Source: Paulinella micropora
Taxonomy: Eukaryota > Cercozoa > Imbricatea > Euglyphida > Paulinellidae
Assembly (NCBI GenBank): GCA_019918135.1
Contig: WBZZ01003320.1
Span: 37,101 to 101,100 of the forward strand
Direction of reading: 5' to 3'
Length of the DNA stretch: 64,000 nucleotides
A program made the position numbers and the translations under genes. Shown piece by piece: positions 27,037-37,855 of the stretch. How positions within the stretch are numbered: the first letter of the stretch is position 1; the number at the start of each line of letters is the position of its first letter. A model generated the notes under the pieces. It made no database searches, had not been told where the DNA came from, and saw only the letters and a program-made list of their open reading frames with translations.

Positions 27037-28555
27037 TTGCAAGGGTAGGGTAATGTCTTTTCGTACATAGCAATATTACGTCATTTTGCGAGTCATTGGT
27101 TGGTATTTTCTCGTAATGGCTATTTGGCATGATGCGCTGTGTGCCTCTATTGCTATGCTTCTACTGCATTCTGTTCTTTGGGCTTATTGCTTAGGTGTAC
27201 ATGTCTTGGTATGATAGTCAGTTGTACCTTTTACTTACCACAGTCACTGCCTCAAGCTGCTGCTTTTGTGTCTTATGTCAGTGCGGTATTCATTGTGGGA
27301 CCTGTGTGCTGAAGGTTAGCCAATTACAATTGTAGTCCTTTGTTTTAGATGATTGTTGTCTTGTCTATCCTCACTGAATCATTGTTATGCTTGCGTGAAT
27401 AAGGACAACTAGCAAAGCTGCTTTATTATTGTAGTTAGTATAGTATCTTGCACGATTGTCTACTTACTTGTCTATATCATGTACTTACTTGATGGCTTGT
27501 CTTGGTTGACTACCTACACGATTGCTAACTTACTTGCCTGTTCGCATATCACTAGTTAGTATGCTTACTCGAAGGTTTGTCTGTGCTCGTTTGTTTACTT
27601 GCATAATTTCTAACTTGCTTGTCCGTTGGTATGTACATGAGTAGCAGAGTAAGTGAGTGAGGTGTTTGCAGATAACTTGTCTACTAGATGAAGTTGGGGA
27701 TGTTCGTAGTTTGGATACTTATGTCCATGCTCTATCCAGTCTGTCTCGTCCATCCGTTTTATCACCCTCTACATTTCTCTTCTATGTTGCGTTTGATATA
27801 CTTTGTACGAGGAATGTAGGGTGGGTGATGTATCATGTGACATCGATGTGTGTACCTATGACGTTGAACTATTTGCCCTTTGGCTTAGTATCATGTATTC
27901 ATTTGTGGAGTTCAACTGTTGTTACATACTTACATCTTTTGTCTTCGTTTTGTCTATCATCTGATGTTTGTCTATAACGTGACACCACGTCATTATCCTG
28001 TTTTCTCCCTTATTGTTGTCTTTCTTTATTACAGTATGGGGGATCAAGGAATAAGTCCTGTAGTGGAATGATATTGCATGAAGTATTGGATGTTAGCTTA
28101 GGGTAGTGTGATGGACAGGTAGAAGTGGCTTGGACATAATGTACGTTGTCGTTATGCCTTCCTATCCTGTGATTGTCCTAAGTCTATCATCCGTTCTTAA
28201 TGCATTGCCTTTATGCTTTACCCTTATCCTAGTGCTATGTTTCTATTAAAAAGAATTTTATGTGTGTGCTGCACGAACCATACACATGATAGACATAGTC
28301 TGTGGTAAGAGATAATGACGATGATTTGGTGATAGACCCTTTGTTGTGATGGCAGAGAGCAAGTATTAGCATAGTTCGGTTGCCTTAGTGCTGAGCTTAT
28401 CTGTTGTCTCTGAGAGCTGAGAAGCTAAACTTACACTTCATCTCAGTAGGTAGTCTAAGGATTACATGAACTCTTTCTCCTGTCGTTGTCTCTCTCTCTC
28501 TCTCTCTTCTGAAAGCGTCTGTTTTCTATATGTCCTTCAATATGGTATTGAGTAT
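27037..28555. other. No gene seen
   Basis: T/G-rich unique sequence with scattered ACTTACTTG words left from tetranucleotide expansion. The few open frames (for example 27657-27977) are short, Cys/Leu/Val-rich and lack any motif. Confidence 0.5.
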
Positions 28556-28660
28556 GTACGTGCATATGTTTATGTATATATGTGTATGTACATATATGTA
28601 TGCATATATATATATATATACGTGTGTGTATGTATATATAAATATGTATTTAATGCCGTT
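28556..28660. repeat. TA/TG-rich microsatellite
   Basis: Alternating GTATATATGT and TATATATA words. Confidence 0.75.
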
Positions 28661-29816
28661 TTGGAGCTATAAGTCTATCTATCTAGATTGTATTTGTTAA
28701 ATAGCCTTCTTAGTCCTCCAATTGTGATATCTCTTCTTCTAGTCTGTCGTATTAGGTGACTTGTCGGTGTCACCGTGTTTGTGATGATTGTATACCCGCA
28801 TCATGTTAGTCATATATGTCGTATATAGGTAATATATATGATTTACTTCTTTGTTGTACGTCCCTTATCTGGTGTATATTAGTGTTTGTGTTATGATTAG
28901 TGATAATGCATATCAGTATTGCCTTACGTCGCTGTAGGATATACGTTGCTCATGTTGTTGTTTTGTATTAGTACATGGCATACCGATGAGCGGCTGTATA
29001 TCTTACATATAGTGGTGTATGTCTACTGCAGTACGTTACGATTGATGATACCACTGATTTATACTAGTTGGTGTTAGGGGGAGACAACGGCGAGAAAGGA
29101 AGTATCATATACATATTGTGTACATACATACATGAACTACATGTCCTTTTGCATCTGTCGTCACTACATACCTGCGTACATGTACATTATCATATATATT
29201 TGTATCTATACCGCAATGCATGAATTATTCATATGTGTGTCGTGACATGGTGTTTGCTTTTTATTTGTGATTCGTCCACATAATCAAACTGCATGCCACG
29301 CATTTATTCATACTTAGTTGGTAAACATGTTATATATATGTATTAATTGTTTATGTCAGTCATGGGTATTGTAAAGGTATGTCATTCTATAGTATATATA
29401 ATATCCACCGTATAGATATAGTATTTACATTTACATAACGTTTCATTTGCGTACGTACACATACAGTCATTCGACAATGTATATACATGTAAGTTATGCA
29501 TAGCTATGTACGTGTGTATGTTCATATTTATATTGTAGTTTTATACATATGATAGGTAATTAAATTACGTGTTTTCATTGTACTTTGATATATATATTAC
29601 CTTTTCAAAGCTTATATGCATTCGTTCACGTTATTATACTTACACATGCATACTGCAGATTACATGTTGATATCACTTTTCTTTGTGTAGTTGTTGGTGT
29701 GCGGGGGGAGCTTACTATGAATACCTGTATTCATGCGTCAGGTGCAGGGGGAGTCCCAGTGCACCTATTTTTATACCCATTCTTTCTTTGTTTCTTTTGT
29801 TTTGGTATAGGTGAAT
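28661..29816. other. No gene seen
   Basis: AT-rich sequence dense in TACATA/TATGTA words. No coding signal. Confidence 0.5.
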
Positions 29817-29900
29817 GCGTATATATATGTATATATATATATATACATATGTGTGTGTGTGTGTGCGTGTGTGTATGTGCTCATGCGCGTGTACACGTCT
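29817..29900. repeat. TA then GT dinucleotide microsatellite
   Basis: TATATATA passing into a GTGTGTGT run and a CGTGTACACG palindrome. Confidence 0.8.
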
Positions 29901-30068
29901 GTATTCACACCTACATATACCTATGCATATTCATGTTAATTGTCATCTCCACCTTGTTTAATTATAACTTCTCTCTTCCCCTTTCCTTGTCACTCCCTTT
30001 CCTTGAAGGAAATCATCAAAATATTATTTATTCTTCTTTGCTTATATTATATTATTCTTGTTAATTTC

Positions 30069-30262
30069 AGGAGGAGAGTGTAGACATAGTGTAGGCGCAG
30101 GACGGTACGGTCGTGAACATCATGGGGAGAGCGAGAATAGTTATAGCAGACCGTATAGACATAGTGTAGGCACAGGACGGTCGTGAACATCATGGGGAGA
30201 GCGAGAATAGTTATAGTAGACGGTACGGTCGTAAGCATCAGGAGGAGAGCGATAATAGGTAA
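30069..30262. repeat. Tandem minisatellite, unit about 72-76 bp
   Basis: Two and a half copies of a unit holding TAGACATAGTGTAGGC, GGACGGTCGTGAACATCA and GGAGAGCGAGAATAGTTATA. The third copy is cut short. Confidence 0.75.
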
Positions 30263-31707
30263 GAGGTAGCATAGCGGACAGTAAGCTGATAATTGCTGTT
30301 GCTAATTTGGTTTACTGCTGTATTTACTCTGCCTCTCCACCTTGATACATGTGTCACATTAGCATTCGTGTGTGTACTAGTCTTCATATGTATCATTGTA
30401 TGTCTTTGACATTTCCTTGTGTTCATTTGACGGGTGCAATGTATATATGTGTATATGTATATGTGTATATGTGTATATGTGTCTATATATATGCATATAT
30501 TAATATATATATATATATACACTTGTTTATGTTTATGTTGTTGCCCCTACCTTCTGGACACATTGTATGAGTGCCGTCTGAGTTGGCTGAATGTTGCGTA
30601 TAATCAATTCATGACCTATATGTGTGTGTCTTAACATGTTCATCCATTATACCATATTTCTGTTTAACATACCTACATATTTGGTCCGACTTGTGTTATC
30701 CATCCACACATCACCATCGTATTTGTATTTTCGACATGTTCTACCCGTGTTTGCCATTTATGAACTGCGTACCCTTATGTGATTTTGATAAATTACCGTC
30801 CCTGTCATGATTAGTAAGGGTCTGAGTCTCATAACAAAGGGCCACGTACTAACCATATGCATGATCATGGACGATTGTGATTTCTGCATGGAGTGTCTGT
30901 ACATATTACATATATATGCATGTATATCTCGCCTTTTAGTTTATATACATTTTGTCGGTCACCCTATGTGTCGCAGAATATACTAATACTGTCATTACAC
31001 TGTCATATAATTATGTGTGCTATTCAGATGGGATATAATATTATTGTGTCTCACGTACGTTGCCATATATTATGTGTTTTTCATGTGCGCGACATGTGTG
31101 TATGTGTCTTGTCTCATGTACGCCACGAGTATGTATGCAGCCTGGGATCATTAGAGGAAAGCAGGAGCGCAGTGATATGATAGAGTTAGAAGGTATGATG
31201 CTCGATGACGGTAGGATAACATAGGAGAGAGAGGGGAATAGCCAGCCTTATAGGAGAGTAGAAGAAGAGAAGAGAGGATACTGTTTCCATTTCCTTCTTG
31301 TAGTCATCCTATCTGCTTACCTCTTCTGTCCTTCCTATTCTATCAACTGCGTCACCCGCATGTTTATCTACATCGTATCCCTATCTCTGTCTTACTCATT
31401 TACTTGTGTATACGTCGATCTAAGATCACTGCGATCATAGAGTACCTATCTTTTCGTATGCTAATGATTGGTCTGTGTGTCGAGTGATTCGTGTTGACGC
31501 TTATCCATGAGTGTGTGCTTTTTCTTTACATTGACTTATGTGACAATCACAGTGTGGATTATGGGGTATTTATTTCTTTCCATCGAATAGTGCTGTATTT
31601 GTAAGTGTATGTATCTTTTGCATGCATTTATTTTGAGACCCTAGCGCTAATACATGCATGTAGATGTGTACATAAATAGTATCACTTACGTACTAATGGC
31701 ATGTTTG
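30263..31707. other. No gene seen
   Basis: AT-rich with short TATATGTG runs near 30440-30520. Open frames here are fragments without motifs. Confidence 0.5.
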
Positions 31708-32006
31708 TTGTCTATATGTATATACATATATATACATATTATATACATATATATACATATTATATATATACATATACACATATTATATATATAATATATA
31801 TATACATATATATACATATATATATTACATATATATAACAGCCTTAGGTCGTATTTCTGTCTGCACTACAAGTCATGTATATAATATGTTTATAATACAT
31901 TTATGCCTTATCGTATGCGTCATAACTAGTTTTTGTCTGTATCATGGTCTTCCCTTTCCTTAGCTTATGGACAGACATGCTATATATATATATAATATAT
32001 ATATAT
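31708..32006. repeat. TA/CATATA microsatellite cluster
   Basis: ATACATATATATACATATTATATA-type runs at 31708-31843 and a plain TA run at 31978-32006 that abuts the palindrome. Confidence 0.8.
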
Positions 32007-32402
32007 GATCATATGTATAGAGACCTGTCCATTCGTGTATTAAATACAAGCACAGAAAACACAGAAAACACACACAGGAAGACAGGAAACACACACAGGA
32101 AGCACAAAACATACCTTTGTTTTACAAAAGTACGACAAACTAAGCAGGGTAAGGAAGATTTAGACGAAATAACGACAAAAACCCATTTTATTTCATAAAA
32201 ATGTATATAAACTCCGTTTATATGGTTTTTGTCGTTATTTCGTCTAAATCTTCCTTAGCCTGCTTAGTTTATCGTATTTTTGTAAAACAAAGGTATGCTT
32301 TGTGCTTCCTGTGTGTGTTTCCTGTCTTCCTGTGTGTTTTATGTGTTTTCTGTGCTTGTATTTAATACACGAATGGACAGGTCTATATACATAAATGATC
32401 AT
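32007..32402. repeat. Large near-perfect palindrome beside element 2
   Basis: The left arm (32007-32183) and the reverse complement of the right arm (about 32226-32402) agree at roughly 93% over about 177 bp, starting TGATCAT and reading inward through ACCTGTCCATTCGTG to AACGACAAAAACC. The central 42 bp hold two smaller palindromes (CATTTTAT-TTC-ATAAAATG-like and ATATAAAC-TCC-GTTTATAT). No open frame of note. It could be a foldback MITE or a replicated hairpin telomere of element 2 (see findings). Confidence 0.85.
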
Positions 32403-32413
32403 CAAAAACAAAA

Positions 32414-32725
32414 AAAAAACGGGGGAGGGGGGCAACGAACGAAGTTCGTGAGGGGAGGGGGCGATAGCCACGCGAGTAAGGGATTTTTTTTTTTTTTTTT
32501 TACTTTTTGCTTTTCTCTTTGGACGACGCAAAAGGTCTCAATGTTTTTGTTCTGACAGTCCGCAAAACCCACACAATCTGTTGATACTGCCAAATTAAAC
32601 CTTTTTAAGGGTTAAGGCAAAAAACACGTGTACATAAATTTGAGATAGGATCGGCAAAAAAAATCATTTTTGACAAATATTGGTGGCACCGGCTCAGCCA
32701 TAACGATATTATTTTACTGATATGA
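32414..32725. other. Left terminal noncoding region of element 2
   Basis: A G-rich tract around an ACGAAC-GAA-GTTCGT hairpin (about 32434-32449), then a T run of about 19 and AT-rich sequence. No gene. Possible end, origin or promoter function. Confidence 0.5.
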
Positions 32726-33044
32726 TCAGAATTGGAGGGATTTTAAATATTCAATATTAGGATCCGTTCTTTTCTGCGTCTCTTTCTCTATCTGCTTGAG
32801 ATATTCTCCTTTATATTTATCCAATATTACTTTATTAATTTCTCTGTATTTCTTTTGTTGCTCTTGGATCTTATCCTTATTTTTCTTATAATAATCCCTT
32901 CGTTGTTTATTTATCTTATCTTTATTTGCTTCTATGTTTTTTAATTTTGTCCTTATTATTTTCCACATACTTTGCTCTATATCGTTGCCTCGTTGGATCA
33001 GGGAGACTAAACACAGCCTTTATTTCTTCTATGGTAGAATTCAT
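32726..33044 (-). pseudogene. Lys-rich repeat protein, one frame break
   Basis: About 105 residues from ATG 33044 (MNSTIEEIKAVF start). A repeated NKDKI / YYKKNKDKI theme gives a basic helix, a pattern common in small proteins of large DNA viruses and PLVs, with no known function. The frame shifts by one base in an A6 run near 32940. A shorter frame from an internal ATG at 32968 remains open. Confidence 0.55.
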
Positions 33045-33528
33045 TTTATATACTATTCATTGTATATATAATACTTAATACATAATTCAATGAGTGAATA
33101 TAAGAGCAGGTGAGACTAAATAATGTTGTTTGTAATGTGTCCAACTCCTCGACTCGGACAGTCCGCCCTTGACCCTTACGAAGTCAGACACTTTTAAAGT
33201 ATTAAATTTCATTATTTATATATTATTCTTCTTACTATTATCTATATTTTAACTTGTCCAAGTTGTCCAACCTTTTATTAAAGGGAAGTAATTTTTTTTC
33301 TCTCCAGTTTTTTCTTATAGAGGAAATAAAAGTTTCTGGCAGGCGGGGTCGCCCTTGGACCTTGGCCGTCAATTAATACTAACAAAAATATTCCATCTCA
33401 GATTGCTATTATTAACAACGACTGTCCGTGCGGTTTTTAACAACATTTAAGAAGAATATCAGGTTTATTTAGATTTATAATTTTTTTTTACATATAAAAA
33501 ATATAGCACCTGTCTTATATATACTAAG
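33045..33528. other. Intergenic region before recombinase
   Basis: No gene. GTCCAACT/GTCCAAGTTGTCCAACC words and two related GC-rich patches (GTCCGCCCTTGACC, GTCGCCCTTGGACC) occur in AT-rich sequence. A TCTTATATATACTAAG box directly precedes the recombinase ATG. Confidence 0.4.
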
Positions 33529-34860
33529 ATGTGGAGCGAAGATGATAAGAAATGTGTTAGGCAGTTAAGAGTTGCTACTACTGAAAATAAAATTTATGAA
33601 GTTGTGTCTAACTTCTACGATAGTGAGTTGAAACCAAGTGTCGCGTTTCATAATGCTATTATATTGCTATTTAGCACACCAACGAGTGATGAAGACTGAG
33701 GCACTTGAGGCAATAAAAGTCATATATCAGAAATATGCTATTGTGTATCCTAATTTAAATAGTAGGCGACAAAGACTTTCTGAGGTAAGAAAAAAAGCAA
33801 TAGAGCCTTATCAAGTGAAAAAGTATATGAAATGAGCAAACTTGATAAATACTTTAATCTGAATGAAGACGAGCGGATTGATATTGTTGAGTGGTATAAG
33901 AAAGATGTCAAAGCCAAAAATGAACAAAATACAAGTTGATGTTTGCGATGGAATGGCTAAAATGAATGATATGATTTTAAGTAATGACACTTATCTTAAA
34001 CTACTTGCTTTGATGATAGCAATTGGAGCAAGACCTGTTGAAATATTTGACAAAAACACATACGAATTGATACCAGATAAACCTTCTTGGTTGCGAGTGA
34101 ATAATTTAGCAAAGAAATAGAAGGACAAAAAAGAATTGGACTGAGAGACCTGTTGTCCTTTTTACTCCTGAATTCGTAACTTAGTAGAAAAAGTAAATTC
34201 AATACGGAACCATTTCAAAAAGAAAAAAGCAGTTATCATTAATAACGAGGGTGTGCTTGATAAACAAAAGAATAATGAACTAAACAAAATGATTATTAAA
34301 ATCTTCCCTTGGCTATCGGAATACACACAGAAAAGCAGTATGTTGCGAAAACTTTATGTGAGTTTATCGTATAGTAATTTCGCCAATCCGAAATTAGAGA
34401 ATTTTAATACGTGGGTTTCAATGTTCTTGGTCATGGCGATATGCTCAGTAGTTTTAGTTATAGTTGGGTTAATGTGGCCGATCCAGAAGAGATTAAAGCC
34501 GAAGGAATCAAGACTGAACTTGAGGAGTTAAGAAGAAAGATAGATTTATGTCTGAATTTAAATAATATTAATGAAACTGAAAGCGAAAACGTAGAAGAAG
34601 AAAGCAAATATCAATCATTAGGGAAAAAAGCGAGCAGAGAGGATAAGTATAAATTGCTTGAGCAGATTTACAACGATCACGGGGGAATAATAACAAATAC
34701 TAAACTAAGAAAGATAAGCAAGATTGGAGCCATTATTGTTAATAAGTTTATCAAAGAGAAAAAAGAAGCAAAACCACAAGAAGAACAAAAAGAAATAGAA
34801 GAAAAAAAACAGCTATTGAGAAGAAGCACGAGGATTAAACAAAAAGTTCAAAAAGATTAA
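33529..34860 (+). pseudogene. Tyrosine recombinase, protelomerase-like, several frame breaks
   Basis: About 440 residues spread over shifting frames (breaks near 33660, 33835, 33935, 34120, 34175, 34415). The core shows an Arg motif (LMIAIGARPVEIFD), a Lys-rich beta segment (KSWLRV... region), a LRKLYVSLSYSNF helix and VLGHGDMLSSFSY with H to Y spacing of 9, the end pattern of tyrosine recombinases. The GARPVEI motif, the RKLY helix and the long C-terminal extension with an HTH-like end (NDHGGIITNTKLRKISKIG) recall telomere resolvases (TelN/ResT) more than phage integrases. A plain integrase remains possible. It takes the place of the rve integrase of element 1. Confidence 0.7.
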
Positions 34861-35124
34861 TATTTAACGATTAAAGGTGGTTCGCGATATCTTGCTCTAA
34901 TATTAGACTCTTGTCTGTAGCAATTAATAGAACAGATTGTGAAAAACTGAACACCATCTACATTATCAATATCAACTGCATGATATGAGGATGTGATTGG
35001 AATGTGCGAGACAATCCACATACATTACAAAATTCTTTTTTGTAATTCTGCTGGTACATTTCTGAATAAACAAATGTTCTAATATAACTATATCGCTTGG
35101 CAATTCTCGTATTATCACTGACAT
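34857..35124 (-). pseudogene. Possible small zinc-ribbon protein, broken
   Basis: From ATG 35124 (MSVIIRELPSD start), the minus strand holds FCNVCGLSRTF and, in another frame, FTICSINCYRQES, giving two Cys pairs like a MYM/FCS zinc ribbon. At least one and probably two one-base breaks (about 35040 and 34985) are needed. It is divergent from the 35142 gene, with start codons 17 bp apart. Confidence 0.35.
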
Positions 35125-35141
35125 ATTTTATATTATAAAAT

Positions 35142-36352
35142 ATGAACCTTTTTGGACAAAGCACGAATACACCATCGTCATCAAATACATCGTCGTCTTC
35201 ATTATCAATAGATAGCATAAAAGATGCTTTACCTACAACGGCTTTTGGAGAATTGCGAACGGCCACTTTGTCGCCAGTATTACAAAATGTATTCACATAT
35301 GGTATTAATACGAGATTTTTTGACAAAACCGAAACAAACGGCGGAGTGGTATCAACTGCTAATTCAATGGCGGTTTTGACTACATCTGCCTCAGGTAATT
35401 CAACCGCACAGATCACGACTATTGAACGGGCCAAATATAGAAGTGGTATGGGCTTAGTTGCTAGATTTTCCACATTGTTTCCATCATCCATGGCCGCAGA
35501 CACTTTCAATTGCGATTGGCATAGGCACACCAGCAGACAATTTATGTTTTAGACAATCAAACTTGGGAATGTCTGTTGTAAGAACGGCAGGAAATGTAGA
35601 AAATGTGGTTAGTCAATATGCTTGGAATGTTGATAAATGTAATAATACTGGGAACTTTCCAGCGATTGATTTTACTAAATTAAACGTGTTTGAAATGGTT
35701 GTTCAATACTTAGGAAGTGGTCAAATTACATTCAAAATTGAAAACCCACGAACTGGGCGAATGGAAGTAATACATTCAATTAAACACGCAAGCACTGCTA
35801 CCACTCCATCATTGGACCAAGCGGCATTCGCGATTTATGCAAAGGCGTATTCGTCAATTCTCGCATCCGTTGTTATGAAAACGGCGAGCATGTTTTTAGC
35901 GGTTGAAGGGAATATTGATAGGACTATTGCTTTGACTAACTCGTATGATTCAGTCAAGAATATAGGAGCAACGGAAAATGCTATAATATTATTTACCATT
36001 AGAAACCGCGCCACATTCAACAGCAAAACGAATTACAACATAATATACTTTGAGAATTTATGTATTAGCAATTCAGACACTAAAACGTGTATCGCGAGAA
36101 ATATTCTTAATGCCACATTGGGAGGAACACCTTCTTATTCAAATTACGATACTGCCACATCATTGGCCGAAGTGGATACGGCAGGAACTACAAGAACAGG
36201 CGGAAGTGTGATATTTACATATGTATTATCTGGTGGTTCATCAATATACATTGATTTGTCTCATTATAACATCAAGATAGGACCAAGTAAGACATTTACC
36301 GTATCCGCACAACATTTACGCTTCTGTTAATTTCATAGAAGATCAGATTTAA
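35142..36352 (+). pseudogene. Element 2 homologue of the 19080 structural-type protein
   Basis: About 400 residues, with Ser/Thr-rich start then TTAFGELRTATLSPVLQNVF, KYRSGMGLVARFSTLF, FEMVVQYLGSGQITFKIENP, a long beta-rich half and an end VNFIEDQI, collinear with the element 1 protein. Frames break near 35500 and 36305. It keeps the core but lacks the Asp-rich opening of its homologue. Here it lies ahead of the virion block rather than after the capsid gene. Conservation in two PLVs with different capsids suggests a part of the virion that interacts with the host rather than the shell. Confidence 0.78.
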
Positions 36353-36440
36353 ACACACAGGAAGGCCTCTAAAACAAAAAAAAAAGAATACTTTATTTAT
36401 TCTTAAGCACCAACTTTATTTTCTATTTCTATTGACATTT

Positions 36441-36629
36441 TTATATATATTCAAAATCCTTGTTTTTTATTAATCCTTCGGTTATGGGTGCGTGATTTTT
36501 CTTCAAATATAGGTAAAACTGGTCAATATTGGCACCACAGGGAATTAATGGTTTATGTTGTTGTAGTCGTCGTAAGTTAATGTTTTTAATCAAAATAAAT
36601 AAAACACGTAAATTTTCTACGAATGTCAT
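36441..36629 (-). CDS. Small hypothetical protein
   Basis: 62 residues, MTFVENLRVLFILIKNINLR start, basic and helical, ending KNKDFEYI. No recognised domain. It is one of two consecutive minus-strand small genes. Confidence 0.4.
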   Translation of the reverse strand: MTFVENLRVLFILIKNINLRRLQQHKPLIPCGANIDQFYLYLKKNHAPITEGLIKNKDFEYI

Positions 36630-36688
36630 TATATTTATATTTTCTTTTTGTGCTTAAGCATGATAGACTTGGTATGAGTGATATTAAA

Positions 36689-36935
36689 TTAATTTGATTC
36701 TTTTTCACATTCTTTTTTTAAGTTTTCACATATCTGCGCCATTTGCTTATCCGACAAAGGTAGCCGATATAATATGTTTTCTGGTTTAGAGTATAACTTG
36801 CGGTTCTGCTTCACCATCTGCTGGTGTGCCCATATCTTGCTGATATCTTCTTTTCGTTTTTCAAGCTCTTCAATATTTGGCTGTTCTTCTCTTCTTTTCT
36901 TCTTCCTTCTTTGATATTAATACAACTTCTGACAT
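36689..36935 (-). pseudogene. Small charged protein, one frame break
   Basis: About 82 residues from ATG 36935. A Lys/Glu-rich helix, then (next frame, from about 36872) NIEELEKRKEDISKIWAHQQ and ENILYRLPLSDKQMAQICEN. One base shift near 36875. Unknown function. It is divergent from the PLA2-like gene, with starts 37 bp apart. Confidence 0.45.
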
Positions 36936-36971
36936 TTTTTATAACTACATATGTGCCTATATAATTTTGAA

Positions 36972-37567
36972 ATGGAAGAAACCAAAAAACAACGACAAGC
37001 AGAAGGTGCTTCATTGCTGGAAAAGTATGGGCCCGAGTGGCATTTAAGTGATTTTAACTTTAACGGCCCTTTTACAGAGGTCGAAAGCAGATTTAACTTA
37101 AAATACAAAGGAAAGATAGGCACACTGAACCCGCATGTACCAGCCAATGTGTTGGATTATTATGCGGTTATACACAATATGATGTATTTTATACCAGACA
37201 CATTATCAATGTCTGCGGGAGACTTTATTTATGTAAGAAACATATTGTTCAACAAAAACATAAAGGCAGGACATAAAGCAACAGGAGTGGGTGTTATTGG
37301 TGCAGGTGTTGGATGGCACTATGGGCATTTGACAATATGGCACTTCCTATCATAGCGATGAAAAAGGGGAAAAAAGAGATTTTAGAAATAGTAAAAAGGG
37401 ATATGCTTAATGTTATTAAACAGTGGAAGCCGACACAACAATTATTAAAGAGGAGTATGAATGCCTTAGGAATTCATTCAATAACACCACCAAGTGGAGC
37501 AGAGCAGAAATTAGGATATTTATCTCCTCGTGCGGCAAATACACGATCAGCACGCAAGAGATTATGA
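36972..37567 (+). pseudogene. PLA2-like protein, altered active site, one frame break
   Basis: ATG 36972. FNFNGPFTEVESRFNL and, 25 residues on, VLDYYAVIHNMMYF followed by AGDFIYVRNI match the layout of parvovirus-type phospholipase A2 domains seen in PLVs and adintoviruses (YCGPGT..., D..A..HD..Y...D). Here the catalytic HD reads HN and the calcium loop Cys is replaced, so the enzyme may be inactive. The frame breaks near 37310 and continues as a basic helix rich in Lys (KKGKKEILEIVKRDM) with PPSGAEQKLG near the end. Probably a virion protein for membrane passage or a structural relic of one. Confidence 0.6.
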
Positions 37568-37585
37568 AACAAATACGGGTCTGTT

Positions 37586-37855
37586 ATGGCATTATATGGA
37601 ATGTATAATCTATTTAGCAAAATAGTAAAAATACCATCAACTGTTCCTAAATTCATAAAGGATACTGCTAAAACATCAAAAATGATATATAACTCATTTC
37701 CAGAATTGCGGAATGCTCTAGAAAAATACAATGAATATTTGCGTTCAATCGGTAAAATGAATGAACAAGGCGATTTCGTTATCCGTGACAAAATAGACAA
37801 AGAAGAAGAGAAACGAAAATATATTGAGTTTTTTATGAATGGAAAAATATATTAA
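37586..37855 (+). CDS. Small basic hypothetical protein
   Basis: 89 residues, MALYGMYNLFSKIVKIPSTV start, an amphipathic basic N-terminal half and a charged helical end (KIDKEEEKRKYIEFF). It overlaps the next gene's ATG by 17 bp. No known family. It may be a small core or membrane-active protein by its makeup. Confidence 0.5.
   Translation: MALYGMYNLFSKIVKIPSTVPKFIKDTAKTSKMIYNSFPELRNALEKYNEYLRSIGKMNEQGDFVIRDKIDKEEEKRKYIEFFMNGKIY

Noticed and set aside
26619-27070. Long plus-strand open frames of 120-146 codons rich in Cys, Leu and Ala
   Set aside because: They are the translation of a TTGC/TTAC tetranucleotide array. All three frames stay open for the same reason, with no start context or motif.
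27657-31180. Short open frames in the host-like stretch as genes
   Set aside because: They are low-complexity, Cys/Tyr/Ile-rich products of TA/TG repeats, lack domains and show no splicing pattern I can defend.
32460-32510. The poly-T tract as a retroposed poly(A) tail
   Set aside because: No SINE/LINE body or target duplication is evident next to it. It fits better as part of the homopolymer-rich end of element 2.
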